A stretch of DNA of 64,000 bases from Cheilinus undulatus (taxonomy: Eukaryota > Chordata > Actinopteri > Labriformes > Labridae), in contig NC_054886.1 of assembly GCF_018320785.1 (NCBI RefSeq), positions 36,013,020-36,077,019 on the forward strand, written 5' to 3'. Below the pieces are notes generated by a model that was not told where the DNA came from, searched no databases, and saw only the letters and a list, made by a program, of their open reading frames with translations. Every line of letters begins with the position of its first letter. The first letter of the stretch is position 1. The translations under genes and the position numbers were made by a program. Shown here piece by piece: positions 26,801 through 37,790 of this stretch.

Positions 26801-27820
26801 AAAAGTCAGGACGCTGTTTAAAATGTAAATAAAAACAACAATCAAGCTTTTATAATTTAATGCAAGTGAAAAATAAAAGCCCAAAAAAGTCAGGACGCTG
26901 TTTAAAATGTAAAGAAAAACAACAATCAAGCTTTTATAATTTAATACCCGTGAAAAATAAAAGTCCAAAAAAGTCAGGACGCTGTTTAAAATGTAAATAA
27001 AAACAACAATCAAGCTTTTATAATTTAATACCCGTGAAAAATAAAAGTCCAAAAAAGTCAGGACGCTGTTTAAAATGTAAATAAAAACAACAATCAAGCT
27101 TTTATAATTTAATACCCGTGAAAAATAAAAGTCCAAAAAAGTCAGGACGCTGTTTAAAATGTAAATAAAAACAACAATCAAGCTTTTATAATTTAATACA
27201 CGTGAAAAATAAAAGTCCAAAAAAGTCAGGACGCTGTTTAAAAGGTAAATAAAAACAACAATCAAGCTTTTATAATTTAATACCCGTGAAAAATAAAAGC
27301 CCAAAAAAGTCAGGACGCTGTTTAAAAGGTAAATAAAAACAACAATCAAGCTTTTATAATTTAATACCCGTGAAAAATAAAAGTCCAAAAAAGTCAGGAC
27401 GCTGTTTAAAAGGTAAATAAAAACAACAATCAAGCTTTTATAATTTAATACCCGTGAAAAATAAAAGTCCAAAAAAGTCAGGACGCTGTTTAAAAGGTAA
27501 ATAAAAACAACAATCAAGCTTTTATAATTTAATGCAAGTGAAAAATAAAAGTCCAAAAAAGTCAGGACGCTGTTTAAAAGGTAAATAAAAACAACAATCA
27601 AGCTTTTATAATTTAATACCCGTGAAAAATAAAAGTCCAAAAAAGTCAGGACGCTGTTTAAAAGGTAAATAAAAACAACAATCAAGCTTTTATAATTTAA
27701 TGCAAGTGAAAAATAAAAGTCCAAAAAAGTCAGGACGCTGTTTAAAATGTAAATAAAAACAACAATCAAGCTTTTATAATTTAATGCAAGTGAAAAATAA
27801 AAGTCCAAAAAAGTCAGGAT
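23893..27820. repeat. 84-bp satellite-like array
   Basis: About 47 copies of an 84-bp unit (core AATCAAGCTTTTATAATTTA, with HindIII sites). Units differ at a few fixed places: TACCCGTG/TACACGTG/TGCAAGTG, GTCC/GCCC, ATGT/AGGT and AAATAA/AAAGAA. Since 84 is divisible by 3 and one minus-strand frame lacks stops, long open frames of 28-residue repeats appear, broken once at about 25250 by a 4-bp deletion. Variation is mostly amino-acid changing, so I treat it as non-coding. Confidence 0.97.
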
Positions 27821-28079
27821 CACAACAGATCTGATAAACACATCAGTCTGTTTGATGAATGAGAGGACTTGATCCTGTACAGCGCTGTTCCAGTCATCGG
27901 ACTACTCCAAGTGTTTTTACACCAGGTCACACCTTCAGACTCACACCCTCTCACTCCATTCACTCCAAAACCACAGAGTTAAAAAAAACAGGCAAAAAGT
28001 AGTTTTAAAAAAAAAAAGTAAAAATGGGCAAAAAGTGGTAAAAAAAAAAAAAAGAAAAAATTTAAACAACCTGGCAACC

Positions 28080-28345
28080 ACCAAACCCAGACTGGTCCAT
28101 CAGATCGCCAGATGGAGACGTGTGATTGGTCACTCCAGCGTCTCCACTGCTCTAGAGTCCAGTGGCGGCGTGCTTTACACCACTGCATCCACGCTTTGCT
28201 TTGACCTTGGTGATGTACGGCTTGGATGCAGCTGTTGCCATGGAAACCCATCCATGAAGCTCTCTACCACTGTTCTTGAGCTAATCTGAAGGCCACATGA
28301 GGTTTGGAGGTCTGTAGCCATTGACTCAACGGAAAGCTGGGAGTG
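28080..28345 (-). pseudogene. Tc1-like transposase remnant
   Basis: Two overlapping minus-strand frames together resemble the middle of a Tc1-family transposase: MATDLQTSCGLQISSRTVV (helix-turn-helix part), then AWMQWCKARRHWTLEQW and WRRWSDQSHVSIWRSDGPVW, around the first catalytic Asp. The two halves are separated by frameshifts, and both the 5' and 3' thirds are missing. This is a dead fragment of a fish-type Tc1/mariner element; no inverted terminal repeats were found nearby. Confidence 0.85.
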
Positions 28346-29040
28346 ATCCGGATCAGCGTCTGGATCCAGGAATGTTTTAAAGGATTCCTCACTACTGGGA
28401 GACAGAGCTGATGGAGGTCTGAGTGCTTTTCTAGTTTTTGTCATGGAAAAAAGTCTGTTGACGAACATTTTTATAGTTTTTTTAGTCGAAGAAATTAACA
28501 CTAAAGGGAAGTTAAGTTTGTTTTTTAAACACTGGCCAAAAGATGATGTAAAAACGGTTAAAAAGCCACCTAAAGGGGAAAGCATGATTTAAAAAAACAT
28601 GCAAAAAAAAATAAATAAAATAAAATAAAATAAAAAAAAATAAAAAAATAAAATAAAATAAAATAAAATAAAATAAAATAAAAAAAAAATAATAAAATAA
28701 AATAAAATAAAATAAAATAAAATAAAATAAAATAAAATAGTGGGTTTGGGCAAAAAAAGTAGCAAAAAGGAGTGAAAAAGGAACAGAAGTGGCCTGAGAT
28801 TTCAAAAAGGGAGTCAGTCTGGGCTAGAGTGTCAGCAATGGACGGACGGCGGTGAAACGGGTTAAAGATAGCACGGTTTCAACATCAGAGGCCAACAGTA
28901 GCAGGACTCTGTAGAACTGGACTACAGCCAGTCAGTCACACACAGACACCGGAAGTTAGACTCACGTGTTGTAGTCCATCAGCTGTGAAATGTAGTCCGC
29001 CCCGCCCACAGTGACCTACGTCACTCCGGTAACGTGTGCT
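28346..29040. other. Simple repeats and unassigned sequence
   Basis: The block 28606-28738 is a TAAAA pentanucleotide microsatellite. The flanks are purine-rich GGCAAAAAG-type repeat. From about 28900 the sequence becomes GC-richer, leading into the zinc-finger gene promoter (CTACGTCACTCCGG at about 29016 includes a CRE-like TACGTCA). No gene is seen. Confidence 0.6.
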
Positions 29041-29093
29041 GGTTTAAAAGCAGTCCGGTTCAGCGGTGGTTCTGGTCTGGAGCAGAGAGGAGC

Positions 29094-29138
29094 ATGGAGC
29101 AGCACGGAGGGAGAACGGAGGAGAACCCGGAAGTCCCG
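29094..29138 (+). CDS. Zinc-finger gene A exon 1
   Basis: The ATG is in a good context (GAGCATGG) and is followed by 15 codons and a consensus CCG-GTGAGT donor. The upstream 60 bp is GC-rich. The length and several residues match exon 1 of gene B ([15 protein letters not shown]), including GG, TE, NP and V at equal positions. Confidence 0.8.
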
Positions 29139-32100
29139 GTGAGTCTTCAGGTTTTAACCTTAGTCTGGGACTGATCCCTCTCAGTCTTTGACCCTTTCAG
29201 CTCACAGAGACGCTGCGAGCTGTTTTTACTGTTTATGTCCGGATAAAACTCCTGAGACCTTCAGACTGACACAGAGGAACTCTCCACGGAGCTCTGAGGA
29301 TGTAATGCTCCTGATAACAGAGGTCACGGGGTCATGGTCTGACCGGAGTCCGTCTAAAGTCTGGAATCGAGATTCTAAAGGTTTTTAATGGAGTTTAACG
29401 TGAATCAGACCAGCAGGGGGCAGTGGAGAGCTCAGAGTCAGTCAGCAGACTCTTTTTCTCTGCTTTCCGTTTTTAGTCTAGATCAGGGGGGTCAGACTCA
29501 GTCACAGCAGGGTCCAGATTCTGGATTCAGGTCTAACCTGAGGGTCTAACAGGGTCACCTTTAAAACCAGAACCTGTCAGCCTCATTTCACCAGAAATAA
29601 AACATGAACAGAAAAACGGTGATAAATGATTCTGACATTTAAGAAGTTAAAAGGTTTAAATCTGAGAAAAGTAAATGTTTTAGTTCAAACAGGTCAAAAC
29701 ATGAAACTGAAATAGAAAATGTGTTTTTAAAGGCAAAAATATTCATAAGAAAGTCAAAATCATGAGCTTAAAGTCAAAATATGATTCAGATTTTTAAATC
29801 ATGAGTCTAAGAGGTCAAACTGGGATTATGAAGTTTGGAAATATGAGATAAAAAACAAAATAACTGGTTAAAAAGGTCAAAATATCACTGAAAAATTAGA
29901 ATTATGAATCTTAAAGCTCAAATATGACATAAGAAGTCAAAGTTATGAGTGGAAATGCTCAAAGTATGAAATTAAAAGTTAAATCTCCAGTTTGAGTCCT
30001 GACTGTGAGATGCTAAAATGAAAATGTGAAATTAAAACAGAAATAAATTTCTTTTCCCACATTCCTGACTTCTTATCTAAATGTTTTTACTCCTTACTGT
30101 TTCAGATTTTCTGACTTCACAAGGAAATCTGAAATCATCAGGATACGTTCACTGAGATGTGTGTTTGACCTTCTACTGAAGTAGTCTGAAATATCCCACA
30201 GAAGAATTTTGGTCTCAGTTTGGCCCCGGAGAAAGGATGACAGACGAAATGGGCAAAAAGGGCTGAGAAAAAAAATGGAGAAAACAAAGTAAAAAATGGC
30301 CCCAAAAAAGGACAAAAAGCAGTAAATAAACAAAGTAAAAAAGGGGTAAAAAGGTTAAAAAAAAGTAAACAATGGGCAAAAAGTGGTAAAAAAAAGAGAA
30401 AATGGGCAAAAAGTGGTAAAAAAGAAAATAAGAAAATGGGCAAAAAGTGTAAAATAACAAAGTAAAAAAAAGGGAAATAGCAGTAAATAAACAAAGTAAA
30501 AAAGGGGTAAAAAGGTTAAAAAAAGTAAACAATGGGCAAAAAGTGGTAAAAAAAAGAGAAAATGGGCAAAAAGTGGTAAAAAAAGAAAATAAGAAAATGG
30601 GCAAAAAGTGGTGATAAAGTAAAAAAATGTGACTTAACAAGGAAATCTTAAATCATCAGGATAAGTTCACATTATTATACTTGAGTAAATCTGCAGACCT
30701 CAGACTGATGGACAGTTGGAACAGAAATATCAGGTCATCTTTGGGACTGGATTTAACTGTTCCATGGGCCGGATTTGGCCCCCGGGCCATGAGTTTGACA
30801 CCTGTGACTTAAAGCCTGAAATCTTTAATAATAGCCAGAACACTCAAATTTCAGGAACTGAGAGGTGTGTTTAACCCTTTATGACCTCTTCGGCCATTTT
30901 TGGCCATTTTTCTCCACTTTTTTTTTAAATTTCTGATCATTTTCTCAGTTTTCCAGCTTGTTTCATGAATTTTACAGGAACTTTTCTTTCTAGTTAAATG
31001 TTTGAAATCCAACATGTTTAACTCTTAAATGTCATTCAGACTCTCTCAGTGAATTTTCTACCCTCTGGACACCTTTGAGGCCAAAAATGTACACGTACAA
31101 GAAACACCATTAAATCAGCATACATCAACATTTTTATCTATTTTTTTGATCATAAATCTCTTCAACAACTTCAGACCTGCTCAAAACTACCAAACATTCA
31201 GTAATTCTCAGAATTTTAACCCTTTAAACTCACACAAAACTCTCCATAAGATAACAGGCAGAAATAGAAGAATGTGGTGCATGGTCCTATAATGAGTAAA
31301 TGGTTGAATCTGGTGGAATACGGTAAAAATGTCAAATCTCTCTAGACTTCTTCACATTGAAATGCTGACATTAAAGAATGCATGATTTTATACTGCAGTG
31401 ACAGTGAGATTAAAAAACCTGGTTTTAATGGAAGTCAATGGGGGCATTTTTGCCTCAAAGGTGTCCAGAGAGTATTTCTGACATTACCTAAAAAATATTA
31501 ATGCAATCACATCAGTTTAGTTGATAATCTTTGACCCATCCAAGACTCTCATCAGCACCAAAGCCCCATCTTTCTACTATTTATTATATGGAAAATAATT
31601 CACTTGAATAAAAATGAAATAAAATACTTCAAATAATCAAACTGGCATTTAAAGGGTTAAAATCTTGAAAATGATTGAATGTTTGGTAGATTTGAGCAGG
31701 TCTGAAGTTGTTAAAGATATTTATGAAAAAAAGGTATAAAATTTTTGATGTATGCTGATTTAATGGCAGTTTTTTTGCATGTGTACGTTCTCGCCTCGAA
31801 GGTGTCCAGAGGGTAGTAAATGTGAGGAGGGCACAAAGGGTTAATCTTCTAAATAGTCTGAAATATGCCAGAATTTTTGTCTCAGTTTGGCCCTGGAGAA
31901 AGGATGATAGCAGGAATGGGTAAAAATGGGTAAAAAGCAGCATTCTGCACTCGTGGGATGGTTGTAGAAGGAGGGAGGTCGCTTTTATAGCTGGACTGAC
32001 TAATGAGTTCCCAGAACTGGAGCATGGTTGTGTTCCCCTGAACCGGGCTGGAGTTCACATGAATCATACATTAAACCAGGGGTTCTCAACCTTTTCAGAC

Positions 32101-34147
32101 CCCCAGAATAAAGGTCCCAGAGACCGGGGACCTCCACTGGACCTGAAGGTGGCTGAACAGCCATGAACATGCTAGGATAGTCATGTGGAGACAAGGCCGT
32201 CCATGAGGGGGGAAAAGGGAGACCTCTCTGGAACCCAGCCAGACTGGGGGCCAGCAAAATCCTGGTCTATTGTAAAGCTAAGCTGTGGTATTTTGTATTT
32301 AACCTCAATAATAACCACTCTGATCAAAGAACGCATTTTAATTCATTTGTGTAGTAAGTAGCCCTCTTAAAAATGTAAATCCTCTTGTTAAAACAGAATT
32401 AAAATATGTTAAAATAACTAAAAATGGGTTAATAATGGCAAAAGGTGGTGAAATTAGATTTTAAAAGTAGCAGAAATGGGTTAGAAATGCCAAAAAAATA
32501 CATAGAAGTGGCAAAAAATAACCAAAATAAAAGGCAAAAATGGGTTGAAATGGCAAAAATGTGCATATTAAGTGTTAAAATGGATTTCAAAAGTGGCTGA
32601 AATGGCGTTAAAGTGGCAAAAATAGGTGGAAATTTGGTGAAATGGGATGAAAATTGATATAAACTGGCAAAAAAAAGGGATAGCTGAGGCAGAAACTGGC
32701 AAAAATGGGCATGTAAAATTGTGAAATGTGGTTTTAAGAGGAGTAAAAGGGGTTAATAGTGGCAATAATATGCCAACAATAGAGAGTAGATTTGGTTTAG
32801 AAGTTGCAAAAATATGCAGAAAAAAATTGGTGGAAAGGGTTAATGGACAAAAATGAGTTTTAAGTTGCAAAAATGTGTTAAAATTGCGGTGAACAAGTGA
32901 TAAAAATGGGTTATAATTAGGCAAAATTGGTGAAAAGTGTCTACAGTGTGATTCAAAAATGTTCTTAGTTTTTTAAAGCACCTGGAGTCCCCCTCTCAGT
33001 GACTCGAAACCCCAACATTGAGAACCCCTGCTTAAGACCGCTGCTTCAAGACCTCAGGCATCAAATGAGACTAATTTGGGGGGTTTCAAATACTGGGATC
33101 CAGACTTGGGTCTCAATTTAATGAGTCTGTCTTTGTCTGTCTTTGCAGCTATCAGGAGGAGGAGGGGAACTTGATGGTGGTGTTTGTGAGGAATCCTCCC
33201 CAGCATCAGTGTCTTCACATGGTCATCAGAAAGTTCTTACTAGAAAGAAACCACACAGCTGTGATCAGTGCAGGAAATCTTTCACCAGTCACAGCGGCCT
33301 ACAAATCCACCACCGAACCCACACTGGAGAGAAACTGTACAGCTGCGATCAGTGCGGGAACGCCTTCAGAAGTCTTAGCGGCCTACAAATCCACCACCGA
33401 ATCCACACTGGAGAGAAACCGTACAGCTGCGATCAGTGCGGGGCGGCTTTCAGGACATCAAGTGTTCTCAAAGTCCACATGCAAGTCCACACTGGAGAGA
33501 GACCGTACAGATGTGACCAGTGCAACGCATCATACAAGCAGCTGGCAACCTTCAAAACACACCTGCGCACTCACACAGGGGAGAAACCATACAGCTGCAG
33601 CATGTGTGAGAGCGCTTTCAGCAGTTACAGTGCCCTTAGATTACACATACGTAGCCACACTGGAGAGAAACCATACAGCTGTGAGTTCTGTGACAAAGTG
33701 TTTACGTATGCTTTTCAACAGAAGACCCATCACTTTACTCACACAGGGGAGAAACCGTACATCTGTGGCAGCTGTAGCAAAGGTTTCACAAGTCAGGAGG
33801 CCCTAAAACATCATGAACGTTTGCACACTGGAGAGAAACCATACAGTTGTGACTACTGTCAGAAAGCTTTCAGGGAGAAAAAACGGCTAAAAATCCACCG
33901 ATATATTCACACAGGGGAGACGCCCTACTGCTGTGACCAGTGTGGTAAATCCTTTAGGTCTCCATCTTCTCTAAACTCTCACATGCTGACACATACCAGG
34001 CAGCAGACAAACAAGCTGAAAGCTCACCAGCTCTCACACCCCAAGCAGGAAACACACCAGTGTAAGCAGTCTGGCTGTGAAGCTGTTCTCAGCTGTCAGG
34101 GTGATCTGGAGAAGCACCAGAGCAGTCATAGTGAGACACAGCTGTAG
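29094..34147 (+). CDS. C2H2 zinc-finger protein A (two coding exons)
   Basis: A probable DNA-binding nuclear protein; targets unknown. Exon 1 (29094-29138) is 15 codons, MEQHGGRTEENPEVP, followed by a GTGAGT donor. Exon 2 (33149-34147, after TTTGCAG) continues in phase 0 with LSGGGGELDGG and holds all the fingers, giving 347 residues. It has nine consecutive C2H2 fingers with [11 protein letters not shown] linkers, then a half finger (NKLKAHQLSH) and a last finger with C-x4-C spacing (CKQSGC). No KRAB, SCAN or BTB domain is encoded in these exons. Fingers 1 and 2 are almost identical in DNA, a recent duplication. The paralogue at 38925-42981 has the same exon plan, which supports the short exon 1. 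The intron (4.0 kb) is packed with transposons. The exact start is inferred from that shared structure. Confidence 0.85.
29485..30805. mobile_element. hAT-type element (zinc-finger gene A intron)
   Basis: The left end is CAGGGGGGTCAGACTCA, preceded by GTCTAGAT. The right end has GGATTTGGCCCCCGGGCC and then ATGAGTTTGACACCTGTG. The interior has AAAATATGA-type repeats (29630-30010) and two tandem copies of a 120-bp AAAATGGGCAAAAAGTGG block (30330-30610). The 8-bp duplication is not recoverable on the right. Confidence 0.6.
30871..31844. mobile_element. piggyBac-like fold-back element
   Basis: It is bounded by TTAACCCTTT and AAAGGGTTAA, so TTAA lies at both ends with CCCTTT inside, as in piggyBac-type elements. 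Long internal inverted arms (about 31055-31240 against 31630-31840) share CTACCCTCTGGACACCTT and CTACCAAACATTC. No transposase frame was found. A shorter relative lies at 38017-38661 and fragments occur at about 41340, 41680 and 43500. Confidence 0.65.
32077..33030. mobile_element. hAT-type element (zinc-finger gene A intron)
   Basis: The terminal inverted repeats are CAGGGGTTCTCAACC and ATTGAGAACCCCTG, the same family as the 9683-10969 element. The interior is the AAAATGGGTTA-type purine-rich degenerate repeat (32400-32930). The flanking 8-mers CATTAAAC and CTTAAGAC are only loosely similar. Confidence 0.72.
33149..34147 (+). CDS. Zinc-finger gene A exon 2 (finger exon)
   Basis: The acceptor is TCTTTGCAG, and the exon is open to the TAG at 34145-34147. 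Finger order: CDQC..H..H repeated, with CDQCR, CDQCG, CDQCG, CDQCN, CSMCE, CEFCD, CGSCS, CDYCQ and CDQCG as the metal-binding openings. The tail has the incomplete finger and then the C-x4-C finger. After the stop, 34205-34330 looks like a further decayed finger (HCGEIIFSHRRRR). Confidence 0.93.
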   Translation, partial: LSGGGGELDGGVCEESSPASVSSHGHQKVLTRKKPHSCDQCRKSFTSHSGLQIHHRTHTGEKLYSCDQCGNAFRSLSGLQIHHRIHTGEKPYSCDQCGAAFRTSSVLKVHMQVHTGERPYRCDQCNASYKQLATFKTHLRTHTGEKPYSCSMCESAFSSYSALRLHIRSHTGEKPYSCEFCDKVFTYAFQQKTHHFTHTGEKPYICGSCSKGFTSQEALKHHERLHTGEKPYSCDYCQKAFREKKRLKIHRYIHTGETPYCCDQCGKSFRSPSSLNSHMLTHTRQQTNKLKAHQLSHPKQETHQCKQSGCEAVLSCQGDLEKHQSSHSETQL

Positions 34148-34367
34148 AAATGTTAGTTATATATAACTGTTTAACGCTTCATTTCCTCACCTGCTGTCCT
34201 TCCACAGTACAAGCACAGCCACACTGTGGAGAGATCATATTCAGCCATAGAAGAAGAAGGAAACTTTTAATGGCACAACATGAGCGGACGACTCACGCTC
34301 TCTCACACAGAGCTGGAAACATTCATGTGTGACTGAACCAGCTGTAGGACAGTTTTTAAAATTCTTT

Positions 34368-34373
34368 ATTAAA
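34368..34373 (+). terminator. Candidate polyadenylation signal for gene A
   Basis: ATTAAA lies 220 bp after the stop, a common variant signal. A canonical AATAAA lies much further on at 35854-35859. Which one is used cannot be told from sequence. Confidence 0.35.
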
Positions 34374-35638
34374 TTTTAAATTTTACTTCATAGTCAAAAT
34401 CTGAGGTAAACATTGGAATCATGAGTTTTAAATGTGAAATATAAAATTAAAATTAAAAATCAGGATTTTTAACAGTCAAAACATGAGGTAAACGTCAAAA
34501 TGATGTGTTTAAAATGTCAAAATATAAAAATAAAATTAATAATCATGATTTTTAACAGTCAAAATATGAGGTAAACATTGAAATCATGAGTTTTAAATGT
34601 AAAAATATAAAATTAAAATTGATAATCATGATTTTTAACAGTCAAAATATGAGGTCAACATTGAAATCATGAGTTTCAAATATCAAAATATAAAGTAAAT
34701 TAAAAATCTTATTAAGAATTTTATAAACTATTCTATAGCTGGTTTAGTCACACATAAATTAAAAAAAACATTATGATTATTAATTTTACTTTATATTTTG
34801 ACATTTGAAACTCATGATTTCAATGTTAACCTCATATTTTGACTGTTAAAAATCATGATTATTCATTTTATTTTATATTTTGACATTTGAAACTCATGAT
34901 TTCAATGTTAACCTCATATTTTGACTGTTAAAAATCATGATTATTCATTTTATTTTTATATTTTGACATTTGAAACTCATGATTTCAATGTTGACCTCAT
35001 ATTTTGACTGTTAAAAATCATGATTATTCATTTTATTTTTATATTTTGATATTTGAAACTCATGATTTTGATGTTTACCTCATATTTTGACTGTTAAAAA
35101 TCATGATTATTCATTTTATTTTTATATTTTGACATTTGAAACTCATGATTTTGATGTTTACCTCATATTTTGACTGTTAAAAATCATGATTATTAATTTT
35201 ATTTTTATATTTTGACATTTGAAACCTATGATTTTGATGTTTACCTCATATATTTAAATGTTAAAAATCACGATTTTGAGTTTTATCTCATGTTTTTGGC
35301 ATTTGAAACTTATGATTTGGATGTTGACCTCCTATTTTGGCTGTTTACAATCATGATTTTGAATTTTATTTCAGTTCTGATATTTTGTCATATATTTTTA
35401 CTTTAAATGTCGTGTTTTTACCTTTCAAACTTCTACGTTTGAATTTCTACGTCAGATTTTGAGTTTTTAACCTTTTAATCGCTGAATCATTTATCATCAG
35501 TGCAGGTTTTTGCCTCCATAGATCATTCTGGTGAAAATAAGGTTGACAGTTCACGGCTAAATGTTGACCCTATTAGACCCTCAGGTTAGTCCTGAATCCA
35601 GAGCCCGGCCCCTGCTGGGACTGAGTCTGACACCCCTG
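34374..35638. repeat. AT-rich degenerate repeat ending in a hAT-type terminus
   Basis: The left half reads AAAATATAAAATTAAAATTGA and the right half (from about 34790) is its reverse complement (TATTTTGACATTTGAAACTC), so the block is a large imperfect inverted repeat. The right end, GGGACTGAGTCTGACACCCCTG at 35638, is a hAT terminus of the 29485 family in opposite orientation, followed by ATCTAAAC. The left boundary is not found. Confidence 0.6.
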
Positions 35639-35908
35639 ATCTAAACACTCATAGCTGCTAGCACCACTTCCTGTTTAGTGGAGACTTGGTCATTGTCTAT
35701 GTAGTGTTGTTCTGTTGAGCCCTCTGTCCCCTGATGTTGTAGATGTTTGATTTAAGACCAGTAGTAGAGTTTCTTTTATCAGAGCGCTGTCACCTTAATG
35801 CCAGGAGGAATCTTTGATTCTGTTTATGCTGAAGAAACTTTTACCAATGAGCCAATAAAAGTTTAAAAGGTTTCTATCAGTGGGTTTTTAAATCTGGACC
35901 TCCATGAC

Positions 35909-37270
35909 AGGGTTCTCTATCAGGACCGGGTTTTAGAGGGTTCTCTATCAGGACAGGTTTTTAGAGGGTTCTCTATCAGGACCGGGTTTTAGAGGGTTCT
36001 CTATCAGGACAGGGTTTTAGAGGGTTCTCTATCAGGACCGGGTTTTAGAGGGTTCTCTATCAGGACAGGTTTTTAGAGGGTTCTCTATCAGGACAGGGTT
36101 TTAGAGGGTTCTCTATCAGGACCGGGTTTTAGAGGGTTCTCTATCAGGACAGGTTTTTAGAGGGTTCTCTATCAGGACAGGTTTTTAGAGGGTTCTCTAT
36201 CAGGACAGGGTTTTAGAGGGTTCTCTATCAGGACAGGTTTTTAGAGGGTTCTCTATCAGGACAGGTTTTTAGAGGGTTCTCTATCAGGATAGGGTTTTAG
36301 AGGGTTCTCTATCAGGACAGGTTTTTAGAGGGTTCTCTATCAGGACAGGGTTTTAGAGGGTTCTCTATCAGGACAGGTTTTTAGAGGGTTCTCTATCAGA
36401 ACAGGGTTTTAGAGGGTTCTCTATCAGAACAGGTTTTTAGAGGGTTCTCTATCAGGACAGGGTTTTAGAGGGTTCTCTATCAGGACAGGGTTTTAGAGGG
36501 TTCTCTATCAGGACAGGTTTTTAGAGGGTTCTCTATCAGGACAGGGTTTTAGAGGGTTCTCTATCAGGACAGGGTTTTAGAGGGTTCTCTATCAGGACAG
36601 GGTTTTAGAGGGTTCTCTATCAGGACAGGGTTTTAGAGGGTTCTCTATCAGGATAGGGTTTTAGAGGGTTCTCTATCAGGACAGGTTTTTAGAGGGTTCT
36701 CTATCAGGACAGGGTTTTAGAGGGTTCTCTATCAGGACAGGTTTTTAGAGGGTTCTCTATCAGGATAGGGTTTTAGAGGGTTCTCTATCAGGACAGGGTT
36801 TTAGAGGGTTCTCTATCAGGACAGGTTTTTAGAGGGTTCTCTATCAGGACAGGGTTTTAGAGGGTTCTCTATCAGGACAGGGTTTTAGAGGGTTCTCTAT
36901 CAGGACAGGGTTTTAGAGGGTTCTCTATCAGGACAGGGTTTTAGAGGGTTCTCTATCAGGACAGGGTTTTAGAGGGTTCTCTATCAGGACAGGGTTTTAG
37001 AGGGTTCTCTATCAGGACAGGGTTTTAGAGGGTTCTCTATCAGGATAGGGTTTTAGAGGGTTCTCTATCAGGACAGGTTTTTAGAGGGTTCTCTATCAGG
37101 ACAGGGTTTTAGAGGGTTCTCTATCAGGGCAGGGTTTTAGAGGGTTCTCTATCAGGGCAGGGTTTTAGAGGGTTCTCTATCAGGACAGGGTTTTAGAGGG
37201 TTCTCTATCAGGACAGGGTTTTAGAGGGTTCTCTATCAGGATAGGGTTTTAGAGGGTTCTCTATCAGGAT
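35909..37270. repeat. 28-bp minisatellite
   Basis: About 48 copies of a 28-bp unit, core GGTTCTCTATCAGGACAGGG with TTTTAGA. Variants CAGGACCGGG, CAGGATAGGG and ACAGGTTTTT are interspersed. It stops directly against a second, unrelated array. Confidence 0.97.
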
Positions 37271-37790
37271 AGGGTCTACCTGAACCATAGTCCATCTACA
37301 TACAGACATCAGGGTCTACCTGAACCATAGTCCATCTACATACAGACATCAGGGTCTACCTGAACCATAGTCCATCCACATACAGACATCAGGGTCTACC
37401 TGAACCATAGTCCATCCACATACAGACATCAGGGTCTACCTGAACCATAGTCCATCCACATACAGACATCAGGGTCTACCTGAACCATAGTCCATCTACA
37501 TACAGACATCAGGGTCTACCTGAACCATAGTCCATCTACATACAGACATCAGGGTCTACCTGAACCATAGTCCATCCACATACAGACATCAGGGTCTACC
37601 TGAACCATAGTCCATCCACATACAGACATCAGGGTCTACCTGAACCATAGTCCATCCACATACAGACATCAGGGTCTACCTGAACCATAGTCCATCTACA
37701 TACAGACATCAGGGTCTACCTGAACCATAGTCCATCCACATACAGACATCAGGGTCTACCTGAACCATAGTCCATCTACATACAGACATC
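37271..37790. repeat. 40-bp minisatellite
   Basis: Exactly 13 copies of a 40-bp unit, core GGTCTACCTGAACCATAGTC. The only common variant is CATCTACA/CATCCACA. Near-perfect identity implies recent expansion. Confidence 0.97.

Noticed and set aside
23796-27841. Very long minus-strand open frames (470 and 871 codons) of 28-residue hydrophobic repeats
   Set aside because: They are a by-product of an 84-bp tandem unit (28 codons) with one stop-free frame. Unit variants mostly change amino acids, a 4-bp deletion breaks the frame, and no gene structure surrounds it.
30094-30640. Minus-strand Phe-rich open frames
   Set aside because: They derive from the purine-rich GGCAAAAAGTGG repeat read on the other strand and are duplicated with it.
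33171-33806. 211-codon frame overlapping the finger exon of gene A
   Set aside because: A shadow of the finger exon in another frame; its repeats mirror the 84-bp finger period.
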